Origin: Candidatus Portnoybacteria bacterium RIFCSPLOWO2_01_FULL_43_11
GTDB lineage: Bacteria > Patescibacteriota > Minisyncoccia > Portnoybacterales > UBA2143
Length of the DNA: 32,385 nucleotides
NCBI GenBank assembly: GCA_001819605.1
Contig: MHNE01000011.1
Location: forward strand, 1 to 32,385
Direction of reading: 5' to 3'
A model generated the notes under the pieces. That model did not search any database. It was not told where the DNA came from and saw only the letters and a list, made by a program, of their open reading frames with translations. Position numbers and translations under genes: made by a program. Shown one piece after another: positions 25,643 to 32,149 of this stretch. Each line of letters opens with the position of its first letter. The stretch's first letter is position 1.

Positions 25643-26835
25643 TATTCTCTCATCGCCAGTCCAACGGCCACGGCCAAAGGAGGACCCAGCTCCTTTACGG
25701 CCGGCTCAAGAACGGGCGAATAAATAATTCTCGCGAAAGGATTACCCAGAGAAACTTCCAAGCCAAGCTTATTGGTAAATTCGTCAATCAGTCCCGCGGC
25801 AGCCAGTCCGCTGCCGGCTAAAATGCATTTCTCTATCCGGCGATTATATTTCAACTGATAATGATTGACGATTCTTTTTGTTTCAGAAACAACGGCTTCC
25901 AAAAAAGACTGAACTGTTTCTCTCGCCGTAAACTCTTTTCCTTGGCTGTTGGCGGAGGTCAGCTCCGATTTTTTTATTTCTTCGGCTTTTTCAAAATCAA
26001 TCTGCATTTTCTGACCCAAATTTTTAGTCAGCTGGGCGCCGCCCATTTCCAAATTATGAGTAACCCGAATATATCCTCCATCCACAACACTGATATTTGT
26101 GGAACGGGCTCCGGTGTCCACTATAACAATAGAACTTTTATCATTGCCTACGAGAGAACGAGTTAAGCTGAAAGTTTCCGCTTCAAGCGCTTTAAGCTCC
26201 AAGCCGGCCATTTGAATAATGCGGGCGTATTTCGCGGCTACTTCTTTTGGCACGGCTACCAACAAAACCTGGATGCCTTCAGAACCTCCCGCTTTTTCTT
26301 CGGGTTTTATCATTGGGTCTTGCGGTTTTTGCCCGCTGTCAAGACTTGGCTCCTGCTGTCTGGTTATAACACGGCTGTCTTTTGAAATTTCATTTCCGAG
26401 TGGGGGCGGCAAAGGCGCGCTTTTAGTCTTTTCAATAATGCTCCAATCCAAAATAACTTCTGAAATAGGCACGGGCACATATTTTTTGGCCTCAAAAGGA
26501 ATAGCCGTGGCAATCTCTTTTTCGGGCATAAAGGGTAAATCAATCAAAGTAGAAAAACTGGAATACACGGGCACGGAAAGGCAAACTTTTTCACTTTTAA
26601 TTCCCGCTTCTTTTATGGCCAGTTTAATCATTGAAGACATTTCCTGCTCCCGCATTTTTAAAGACTCTGTCCGGATCTTCTGTTCCAGACGTTCCGGATA
26701 TTCAACAATGGGAAAAATAGCGTAATTTTCCAGCTTAAATCTTTCATTCTCCTTGCTTAATTCCACGAGCTTAATGGCCGAGGTTCCAATGTCTAAACCT
26801 AAATGCGTTTTGGGTTTTCTCCCAAAGAAAAACAT
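25642..26835 (-). CDS. pilM: PilM-like actin-fold protein
   Basis: 'THLGLDIGTSAIKLVELSKENERFKLENYAIFPI', 'IVIVDTGARSTNISVVDGG', 'CILAGSGLAAAGL'. Confidence 0.93.
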   Translation of the reverse strand: MFFFGRKPKTHLGLDIGTSAIKLVELSKENERFKLENYAIFPIVEYPERLEQKIRTESLKMREQEMSSMIKLAIKEAGIKSEKVCLSVPVYSSFSTLIDLPFMPEKEIATAIPFEAKKYVPVPISEVILDWSIIEKTKSAPLPPPLGNEISKDSRVITRQQEPSLDSGQKPQDPMIKPEEKAGGSEGIQVLLVAVPKEVAAKYARIIQMAGLELKALEAETFSLTRSLVGNDKSSIVIVDTGARSTNISVVDGGYIRVTHNLEMGGAQLTKNLGQKMQIDFEKAEEIKKSELTSANSQGKEFTARETVQSFLEAVVSETKRIVNHYQLKYNRRIEKCILAGSGLAAAGLIDEFTNKLGLEVSLGNPFARIIYSPVLEPAVKELGPPLAVAVGLAMRE

Positions 26836-26849
26836 AAGTTTGTTTTTTT

Positions 26850-26878
26850 AGTATACCATATTATAAAAACTACTCCAA
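26850..26878 (-). promoter_or_regulatory. Promoter of the pil operon
   Basis: On minus strand TTGGAG-17-TATACT with extended -10 TGG; TGTGGATAA immediately upstream. Confidence 0.65.
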
Positions 26879-26882
26879 AAAC

Positions 26883-26891
26883 TTATCCACA
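26883..26891 (-). promoter_or_regulatory. DnaA-box-like 9-mer upstream of pilM
   Basis: TTATCCACA on + strand, in the pilM/comF divergent region. Confidence 0.45.
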
Positions 26892-26907
26892 AGCCATAAT
26901 CTCATAA

Positions 26908-27010
26908 CTTGAAACTTAAAACTTAAAACCTTAAAATAATAATATGTTTCAAGTTTTGCGCCGTCGCCAAAGCGGCTATGGCGCGTCGGCGACAGATTTT
27001 AAGTTTCAAG
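26908..27010. repeat. Inverted repeat overlapping the comF 5' end
   Basis: CTTGAAACTTAAAA (26908-26921) and TTTTAAGTTTCAAG (26997-27010) perfect 14 bp, enclosing a GC-rich GTCGCC...GGCGAC core. Confidence 0.75.
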
Positions 27011-27651
27011 GATGGATTCTTGATTTGCTTTTTCCTATCCAATGTTTAAGCTGTAGTCAAGAAGGAGAATTTATTTGCTCAAATTGCCTTGGAAAAATAT
27101 CGCTTAATCATTCAATTTTCTATCCTAAAAATTCTTCTTTATCCGGCCTTCTTGTTGTCGGCTCCTACAGAGACCCTCTTTTGAAAGAAGCCATTCATAA
27201 ATATAAATATGATTTTATTAAAGATTTAGCCGAACCTTTGGCCGGCTTAATGATAAAAAAAATAAACGATTGTCCCTGGTTTAAAGAAAATAACGCTCTT
27301 CTTGTCCCCGTACCTCTTCATAAAAAACGGCTTCGCTGGCGGGGATTTAATCAAAGCGAACTTCTGTGCTTAGAAATCAATAAATCGCTGAACATCCCTC
27401 TGATTAATAATTTTTTAATCAGAACGAAACATAATTTAGCGCAGGTTAAAATCAAAAATACGGAACAAAGAAAAACCAATATTAAAAACACCTTTCAGAT
27501 TAATCTTAAAAACCAAATTGAATTTAAAAATAAAATTATTATTTTAATTGACGATGTTTTAACCACCGGCGCCACTTTAGAAGAATGCGCCAAGACTCTT
27601 AAAAAAGCCGGCTTAAAGGAAATCTGGGGATTGGTTTTGGCGCGGGGGTAA
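26944..27651 (+). CDS. comF: ComF family protein (phosphoribosyltransferase-like)
   Basis: 'LLFPIQCLSCSQEGEFICSNCL', 'VPVPLHKKRLRWRGFNQSELL', 'IILIDDVLTTGATLEECAKTLKKAG'. The true start may lie downstream of 26944. Confidence 0.88.
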   Translation: MFQVLRRRQSGYGASATDFKFQGWILDLLFPIQCLSCSQEGEFICSNCLGKISLNHSIFYPKNSSLSGLLVVGSYRDPLLKEAIHKYKYDFIKDLAEPLAGLMIKKINDCPWFKENNALLVPVPLHKKRLRWRGFNQSELLCLEINKSLNIPLINNFLIRTKHNLAQVKIKNTEQRKTNIKNTFQINLKNQIEFKNKIIILIDDVLTTGATLEECAKTLKKAGLKEIWGLVLARG

Positions 27652-27693
27652 AATGATTGACCCAAATAAAGCAAGATGATAAAGTAAAAATAA

Positions 27694-27781
27694 GGAGGAG
27701 TGCGGCGAATGGCAAGCCAGCAGTTTGCTAAACTGTAGTCGTGTAAAAAGCGACTTGTGGGTTCGAGTCCCACCTCCTCCG
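27694..27781 (+). tRNA. tRNA-Ser(GCU)
   Basis: Acceptor GGAGGAG/CTCCTCC; anticodon loop TTGCTAA; long variable arm; GGGTTCGAGTCCC T arm; CCA not encoded. Confidence 0.95.
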
Positions 27782-27826
27782 TCATCCTTCGCTAAAGCTA
27801 CGGAATGACGGCCTATACATTATATT

Positions 27827-28147
27827 ATGAATAAAGAAAACAATAACAATGGAATTGATTTAAGTAATTATTTTAAAAATTCGGCTGAAAAATCTCCAAG
27901 CGGGCAACGGTCTTCCGGACCCTATGTTTCTCCTTTTGCTCCGAAAATCATTCAGTGGCTAATTAAATATTCTGGCGGCTTGATAAAAAATGAAAACCAG
28001 GCAGCGTATGTTTTGAGTGGATTTGTGGTGCTGACGATTATTATTTCGCTGTTTTTGATTTTGGGCAGGGAAGGCGAAAGGAAAAGAGGAAAAAGTTTCA
28101 CTCCTCCCGCAGAAGCGCCAACGGAGGAAGTCATTCCTCCCGCTTAA
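27827..28147 (+). CDS. Small single-TM protein
   Basis: 106 aa, TM 'AAYVLSGFVVLTIIISLFLILG', Pro-rich tail. Confidence 0.6.
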   Translation: MNKENNNNGIDLSNYFKNSAEKSPSGQRSSGPYVSPFAPKIIQWLIKYSGGLIKNENQAAYVLSGFVVLTIIISLFLILGREGERKRGKSFTPPAEAPTEEVIPPA

Positions 28148-28157
28148 TTTTAGAATT

Positions 28158-28682
28158 ATGCATTTGAGATACCACAAAGGATTTACACTTATTGAACTTC
28201 TAGTGGTCATTGCAATTATCGGACTTTTATCTACTATTGTTTTAGTGGGCTTACAAGGCGTAAGGAAAAAAGCAAGAGACGCTAAAAGACTTCATGATAT
28301 GAGACAAATTGTCATCGCCCTTCAATCTTATTACAATATATATGAAAGATATCCTTCTATCTCAGCCGATGTTTGTTGTGATGGTTGGGATCAGGGCCCT
28401 TGTGGTGTAGATCCGTTTATTGGTTCTTTAGTGACAGAAGACTTAATCCAAACTCCTACTGACCCAAGCGGTGGCTCAGGAACAGGTTGTTATGGGTATA
28501 ATTATTATCGTTATGGAGCCGGAGGATATGGTTGTAATGCCTCCCGTGGAGCCTACTTTGTGCTTGGTGTCAGAGATATGGAAAGTAGTGGAAGGCCGCA
28601 CCCTTCAAGTCCGGGTTGGAGTTGTCCTTCCCGAAATTGGCAAAATGAATTTGATTGGGTGATTGGAGGATTTGAAAGGTAA
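28158..28682 (+). CDS. Type IV pilin-like protein
   Basis: 'HKGFTLIELLVVIAIIGLLSTIVLVGLQGVRKKARDAKR' prepilin signature. Confidence 0.92.
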   Translation: MHLRYHKGFTLIELLVVIAIIGLLSTIVLVGLQGVRKKARDAKRLHDMRQIVIALQSYYNIYERYPSISADVCCDGWDQGPCGVDPFIGSLVTEDLIQTPTDPSGGSGTGCYGYNYYRYGAGGYGCNASRGAYFVLGVRDMESSGRPHPSSPGWSCPSRNWQNEFDWVIGGFER

Positions 28683-28872
28683 TTTTTATTTTTAATTTGC
28701 CGCCAAAGAAAAACTAAATTGTTAATGTTCGCGGCAAAGCCGCTCGGATTTCTGCCCGCCAGCCACGCCGCCTTCGGCGGCGAAATGCGTTCGAGCTATT
28801 TTCAGAATACACCGCCATGGAAAACTTATTCTGTATATCTTCGTCTTTAGCAAACCAAGAAAAAATAAATAA

Positions 28873-28958
28873 GGTGGGTTGCGCCGAATTGGCAAGGCAC
28901 TAGTCTTGAAAACTAGCGGGCAGCAATGCCCTTAGAGGTTCGAGTCCTCTACCCACCG
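28873..28958 (+). tRNA. tRNA-Ser(UGA)
   Basis: Acceptor GGTGGGT/ACCCACC; anticodon loop CTTGAAA; long variable arm; GGTTCGAGTCC T arm. Confidence 0.95.
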
Positions 28959-29021
28959 CACCCGCTTTAATGTCAAAACAATAATCATCAAAAAATAATA
29001 AAAAAGAAAGGAAAAAAAAAT

Positions 29022-29675
29022 ATGAGCGCGCAAAATTTTTCCAAAAAAGAAGCGATAAAATTCGGCTGGCAGACCATGAAAAGCAATCTTGGTTTTTTTA
29101 TCGGCCTTTTATTATTGGTCTTTGTAATCAATATCGGCCCCGGTCTTCTCACGGCTTTAGTTTTGGGAAAAATTCCGCTTCTGTCATTTGTCTTCGCTGT
29201 CATCTCTTGGGTTTTACAAATAATAATAGGTATAGGCCTAATTAAAATCGCCTTAAAATTTTGCGGTAATGAAAAAGGCGAATTTTCCGATCTTTTTTCT
29301 TCTTATCCTTTGTTTTTTAAATATTTATTCGGCTCAATTCTTTACGGCTTAATTGTTTTTGGCGGACTAATTCTTTTAATTATTCCCGGGATTATCTGGT
29401 CAATTAAATATCAATTCTATCTTTATTTTATTGTTGATAAAGGACTTGGACCGATTGAATCTCTTAAAAAAAGCGGGGAAATTACCAAAGGAGTTAAATG
29501 GAATTTATTTCTCTTCGGTTTATTATTGGCCGGCATAAATATTTTAGGCGTTCTCGCTCTTTTAATCGGTATGTTCGCTGCTATACCAACCACTATGGTA
29601 GCCACGGCTTTTGTTTATCGCAAATTACTGACTCAAATAGAAAGCTCTCAACCGCCCGCTGAACCGTCGCTATGA
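29022..29675 (+). CDS. Integral membrane protein (DUF975/YciC-like)
   Basis: Multiple TMs; 'YQFYLYFIVDKGLGPIESLKKSGEITKG' typical of this group. Confidence 0.65.
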   Translation: MSAQNFSKKEAIKFGWQTMKSNLGFFIGLLLLVFVINIGPGLLTALVLGKIPLLSFVFAVISWVLQIIIGIGLIKIALKFCGNEKGEFSDLFSSYPLFFKYLFGSILYGLIVFGGLILLIIPGIIWSIKYQFYLYFIVDKGLGPIESLKKSGEITKGVKWNLFLFGLLLAGINILGVLALLIGMFAAIPTTMVATAFVYRKLLTQIESSQPPAEPSL

Positions 29676-29938
29676 ATAATAAAAGAAATAGTCTATTCGC
29701 TAAAATAAAAAGAACCCTTTTTTCAATACTGCCTGTTTCTCAAAAACGGAAAGGAGAATGCGTTGATTGCGGAGAATGTTGTAAATTATTTAATGTCTGT
29801 CCTTTCCTTAAATATAAATCGGACAATAAATCTTATTGCGCTATTTATAAAATCCGTCCTTTAAATTGCAGAAAATATCCGAGGACCGCGTCTGAATTTG
29901 TCACCTCGGATACCTGCGGCTATAAATTTAAACTTTAA
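29672..29938 (+). CDS. YkgJ-type cysteine cluster protein
   Basis: 'CVDCGECCKLFNVCPFLKYKSDNKSYCAIYKIRPLNCRKYP'; start overlaps upstream stop (ATGA). Confidence 0.8.
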   Translation: MNNKRNSLFAKIKRTLFSILPVSQKRKGECVDCGECCKLFNVCPFLKYKSDNKSYCAIYKIRPLNCRKYPRTASEFVTSDTCGYKFKL

Positions 29939-29940
29939 TT

Positions 29941-30492
29941 ATGGAACAAATAATCAATCTTAAAGAAAAAAATAAAATAACAGAAGCCCCAAAAGCCGAA
30001 ATAACCAAAAGATCAAAGCCGGCCAAGAAAACAAAAGATGTTTTGGAATGGATGGCGCCGGAATTTCAGTATTACCCCAAAAACCAATCTTGGTTTACTG
30101 TAGGCGCCTTAATTACTTTGGGTCTGATTATCTGGGCCGCTTTCAGTAAAAATTTTCTTTTGATTCTTATGATTATTCTGGGGTATTTTTCTATTGTGGT
30201 TTTCGCTTTGAAAAAGCCGAGAAAAATCCGCTTGGCCGTTACTCCAAAAGGAATAATGATTGACGAATCCCTTTACGCTTATGATAATTTAAAGTCGTTC
30301 TGGATTTTTTACGACCCGCCGGAAATAAGCGAATTAAGCTTAAGAAGCAAAAAAACCGTTATGCCTTTCATTAAAATTCCTTTGGGTAATGAGAATCCGA
30401 TTGAAGTCAGGAAAATATTATTAAAATACCTTCCTGAAAGAAAACAAGAAGAATCTGTCATTGATAATTTAGCGCGGGGTCTGCGCTTCTAA
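29941..30492 (+). CDS. Conserved two-TM membrane protein
   Basis: 183 aa, TM segments 'FTVGALITLGLIIWAAF' and 'FLLILMIILGYFSIVVFAL'. Confidence 0.6.
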   Translation: MEQIINLKEKNKITEAPKAEITKRSKPAKKTKDVLEWMAPEFQYYPKNQSWFTVGALITLGLIIWAAFSKNFLLILMIILGYFSIVVFALKKPRKIRLAVTPKGIMIDESLYAYDNLKSFWIFYDPPEISELSLRSKKTVMPFIKIPLGNENPIEVRKILLKYLPERKQEESVIDNLARGLRF

Positions 30493-30495
30493 TAA

Positions 30496-30568
30496 GCGCC
30501 CGTAGCTCAGCGGATAGAGCATCAGCTTGCGGAGCTGGGGGTCAGAGGTTCAAATCCTCTCGGGCGCG
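30496..30568 (+). tRNA. tRNA-Arg(GCG)
   Basis: 73 nt; acceptor GCGCCCG/CGGGCGC; anticodon loop TTGCGGA; A20 in the D loop; T arm AGAGGTTCAAATCCTCT. Confidence 0.93.
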
Positions 30569-30582
30569 CTGAAAAATTTCAT

Positions 30583-30629
30583 TGTGGATAATCAAGCGCT
30601 TGACAAGATTTTTGCGGCTATGCTATCTT
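30583..30629 (+). promoter_or_regulatory. Promoter P1 with upstream DnaA-box-like motif
   Basis: TGTGGATAA (30583-30591), TTGACA (30600-30605), 18 nt spacer, TATCTT (30624-30629). Confidence 0.65.
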
Positions 30630-30636
30630 AGGAATA

Positions 30637-30796
30637 GCTTTACGATTGAAAAAAAATGAATAACTTAACTTATCAAAAAAATATTATTAACATTATTTTG
30701 GTCGGTTTTTGCGAATCGACTGTTTGAGGTGTAAATTGATTAAATAAAGATTAGGCCTTAAATAGTCGGTTCACAAAACCGATTTTTTGTTTTTTG
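30637..30796 (+). ncRNA. Candidate structured leader/small RNA ending in an intrinsic terminator
   Basis: Hairpin GTCGGTT/AATCGAC, hairpin TTTGAGG/CCTTAAA, then terminator TCGGTT cacaa AACCGA TTTTTTGTTTTTT. Confidence 0.5.
30766..30795 (+). terminator. Intrinsic terminator
   Basis: TCGGTT cacaa AACCGA TTTTTTGTTTTTT. Confidence 0.75.
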
Positions 30797-30865
30797 GGAC
30801 GCTGCTTCTTAACCGAAAAAGAAAGAAAAAGGGTAAAACTTACCGCAAGTTTTACCCCGCGTCCC
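30796..30865 (+). other. Structured 5' UTR element
   Basis: GGGACGC/GCGTCCC outer stem; GGGTAAAACTT accgc AAGTTTTACCC inner stem; 28 nt purine-rich one-sided internal loop. Confidence 0.7.
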
Positions 30866-30913
30866 CTAATTGTTCCTTTAAAATTTTGTTCTTTTAGAGA
30901 GGAGGTGAAATTA

Positions 30914-31120
30914 GTGTTTTCTGTTTATGTAAGAAAACAAAACAACAATGAATGGTTCCGAGTGTTTTCTTCAGATTCAGACCAAGAAAGAGGGGAGACT
31001 GCTTTTGTTTTAGCTAATGAAGTTTTTGGAGAGGCGAGATTTATTAGATCTGAAGAATCATCCCCTGTAACAGTAGACAATAATTTTTTTGAAAAAGTAG
31101 AAATTACAGAAGGGAGGTAA
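30914..31120 (+). CDS. Small hypothetical protein (68 aa)
   Basis: GTG start preceded by GAGAGGAGGTG; the track's 30794 start lies inside the RNA structure and is unlikely. Confidence 0.7.
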   Translation: MFSVYVRKQNNNEWFRVFSSDSDQERGETAFVLANEVFGEARFIRSEESSPVTVDNNFFEKVEITEGR

Positions 31121-31308
31121 TGATGGTAGAAATTAATGGCGATGGAATCTTAGAAATTAGACTCCGAAATACCGAAAAAGAAATGGAGGCCATTGAAAAG
31201 AAAATAGACAACAAAAGAATTTCGGAAGGAAAAAAAGAAAAATTACTTTTTCGCTGGTATTATCTGAAAGAATATGTTAGGCCACGCCAAACAAAAACGC
31301 AATTTTAG
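31120..31308 (+). CDS. Small helical hypothetical protein (62 aa)
   Basis: Start overlaps the upstream stop (TAATG); SD GGGAGG. Confidence 0.7.
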   Translation: MMVEINGDGILEIRLRNTEKEMEAIEKKIDNKRISEGKKEKLLFRWYYLKEYVRPRQTKTQF

Positions 31309-31319
31309 TTTCACTACCT

Positions 31320-31357
31320 GGGAGAAGTTGGAAAATTCAGCTCCTCCCTTTTTTATT
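31320..31357 (+). terminator. Intrinsic terminator
   Basis: GGGAG...CTCCC followed by TTTTTTATTT. Confidence 0.75.
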
Positions 31358-31377
31358 TAACAACCTTAAAATGAAAA

Positions 31378-31401
31378 TGTGGATAACTTATTTTCTTGAC
31401 A
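31378..31401 (+). promoter_or_regulatory. DnaA-box-like motif plus -35 (P2)
   Basis: TGTGGATAA (31378-31386) and TTGACA (31396-31401); the -10 is poorly defined. Confidence 0.5.
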
Positions 31402-31433
31402 AATAATTTAAGGATGATAAGCTTATGTAGAAT

Positions 31434-31613
31434 ATGGATTTCAAGCAATTTGAATTAAATAAATTTAATCACCAAGCCCCAAATCAAGAGCTTTGTTTGG
31501 TTTTGTTGCTTTTAGTATTGTCCCACGGCTTGGTGGAAGATTTTGAAATAAGTTAAATATAAAATAATTTAAAGTAATTAAAAAACCAATCTTTCACCAA
31601 AAGATTGGTTTTT
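31434..31613 (+). ncRNA. Candidate structured RNA ending in an intrinsic terminator
   Basis: Nested stems ATTTCAA/TTGAAAT, CACCAAGCC/GGCTTGGTG, CCAAATCAAG/CTTTGTTTGG, then terminator AAAAACCAATCTTT/AAAGATTGGTTTTT. Confidence 0.55.
31581..31613 (+). terminator. Intrinsic terminator
   Basis: AAAAACCAATCTTT cacca AAAGATTGGTTTTTTGG. Confidence 0.85.
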
Positions 31614-31680
31614 TGGTTTATTAGGAAGGATTTGTTCTTTTAAAATTTATGATTAACCATTTTTAAGAAAGGGAAGAAAA

Positions 31681-31821
31681 ATGGGCAGAAGGTCAAAAAA
31701 AAGAAAAGCGAGAATTAAAGGATTTGAAAAAAAGAAACACATAGCATTACTACATTCAAACAATGAGGAAGTGGCTAGATTACAGGCCATAATTAACAAA
31801 ATACAAGCGTGTCGTTTGTAA
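31681..31821 (+). CDS. Small basic protein (46 aa)
   Basis: MGRRSKKRKARIKGFEKKKHIALLHSNNEEVARLQAIINKIQACRL*; upstream SD AAGAAAGGGAAG. Below the size cutoff of the ORF track. Confidence 0.65.
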   Translation: MGRRSKKRKARIKGFEKKKHIALLHSNNEEVARLQAIINKIQACRL

Positions 31822-31844
31822 ATAACTTAAAGGAGATGAAATAG

Positions 31845-32000
31845 TTGATAAAAGCAGAAGAAATAAAAAAGGCGAAAAAGTTTAAATGCACTAATCCGTC
31901 GTGTATCAGACACGACCACGATATAATCCCGGAAAACGGCCAAACAAAATGCAGAGATTGCGGATGGCCGTTAAGGGAAAGTAACGGTTGTATATTTTAA
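31845..32000 (+). CDS. Small zinc-ribbon-like protein (51 aa)
   Basis: TTG start 7 nt after AAAGGAGATG; MIKAEEIKKAKKFKCTNPSCIRHDHDIIPENGQTKCRDCGWPLRESNGCIF* with C-x4-C and C-x2-C. Confidence 0.65.
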   Translation: MIKAEEIKKAKKFKCTNPSCIRHDHDIIPENGQTKCRDCGWPLRESNGCIF

Positions 32001-32028
32001 AAAGGAGATGCCTATGTAGCAAACCCAT

Positions 32029-32056
32029 GGGAGAGCAAAGCTCTCCCTTTTTTATT
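32029..32056 (+). terminator. Intrinsic terminator
   Basis: GGGAGAGC aaa GCTCTCCC TTTTTTATTTT. Confidence 0.93.
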
Positions 32057-32070
32057 TTAAAAAATACGGC

Positions 32071-32092
32071 TGTGGATAAGTTCTTCTTGACA
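32071..32092 (+). promoter_or_regulatory. DnaA-box-like motif plus -35 (P3) upstream of recG
   Basis: TGTGGATAA (32071-32079), TTGACA (32087-32092); weak -10 CAGAAT/AGAATT inside an inverted repeat. Confidence 0.5.
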
Positions 32093-32149
32093 AATATTTT
32101 TGAGCGGGCAGAATTGGACATTCTGCCCTATTTTATTTATGATTCTACT

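Noticed and set aside
25861-26725. Plus-strand ORFs of 101 and 168 aa antisense to pilM
   Set aside because: pilM is clearly coding on the minus strand; no SD or family motif on the plus strand.
27495-27785. Minus-strand ORF 'MTEEVGLEPTSRFLHDYSLANCWLAIRRTPP...'
   Set aside because: It is antisense to tRNA-Ser(GCU) and the comF 3' end; a typical spurious tRNA-antisense ORF.
28471-28662. 63 aa alternate-frame ORF inside the second pilin gene
   Set aside because: Alternate frame of a clear pilin; no initiation signal.
30794-30913. N-terminal extension of the 30794..31120 ORF given in the track
   Set aside because: It would be encoded by the structured RNA element; a GTG at 30914 with a strong SD is a better start.
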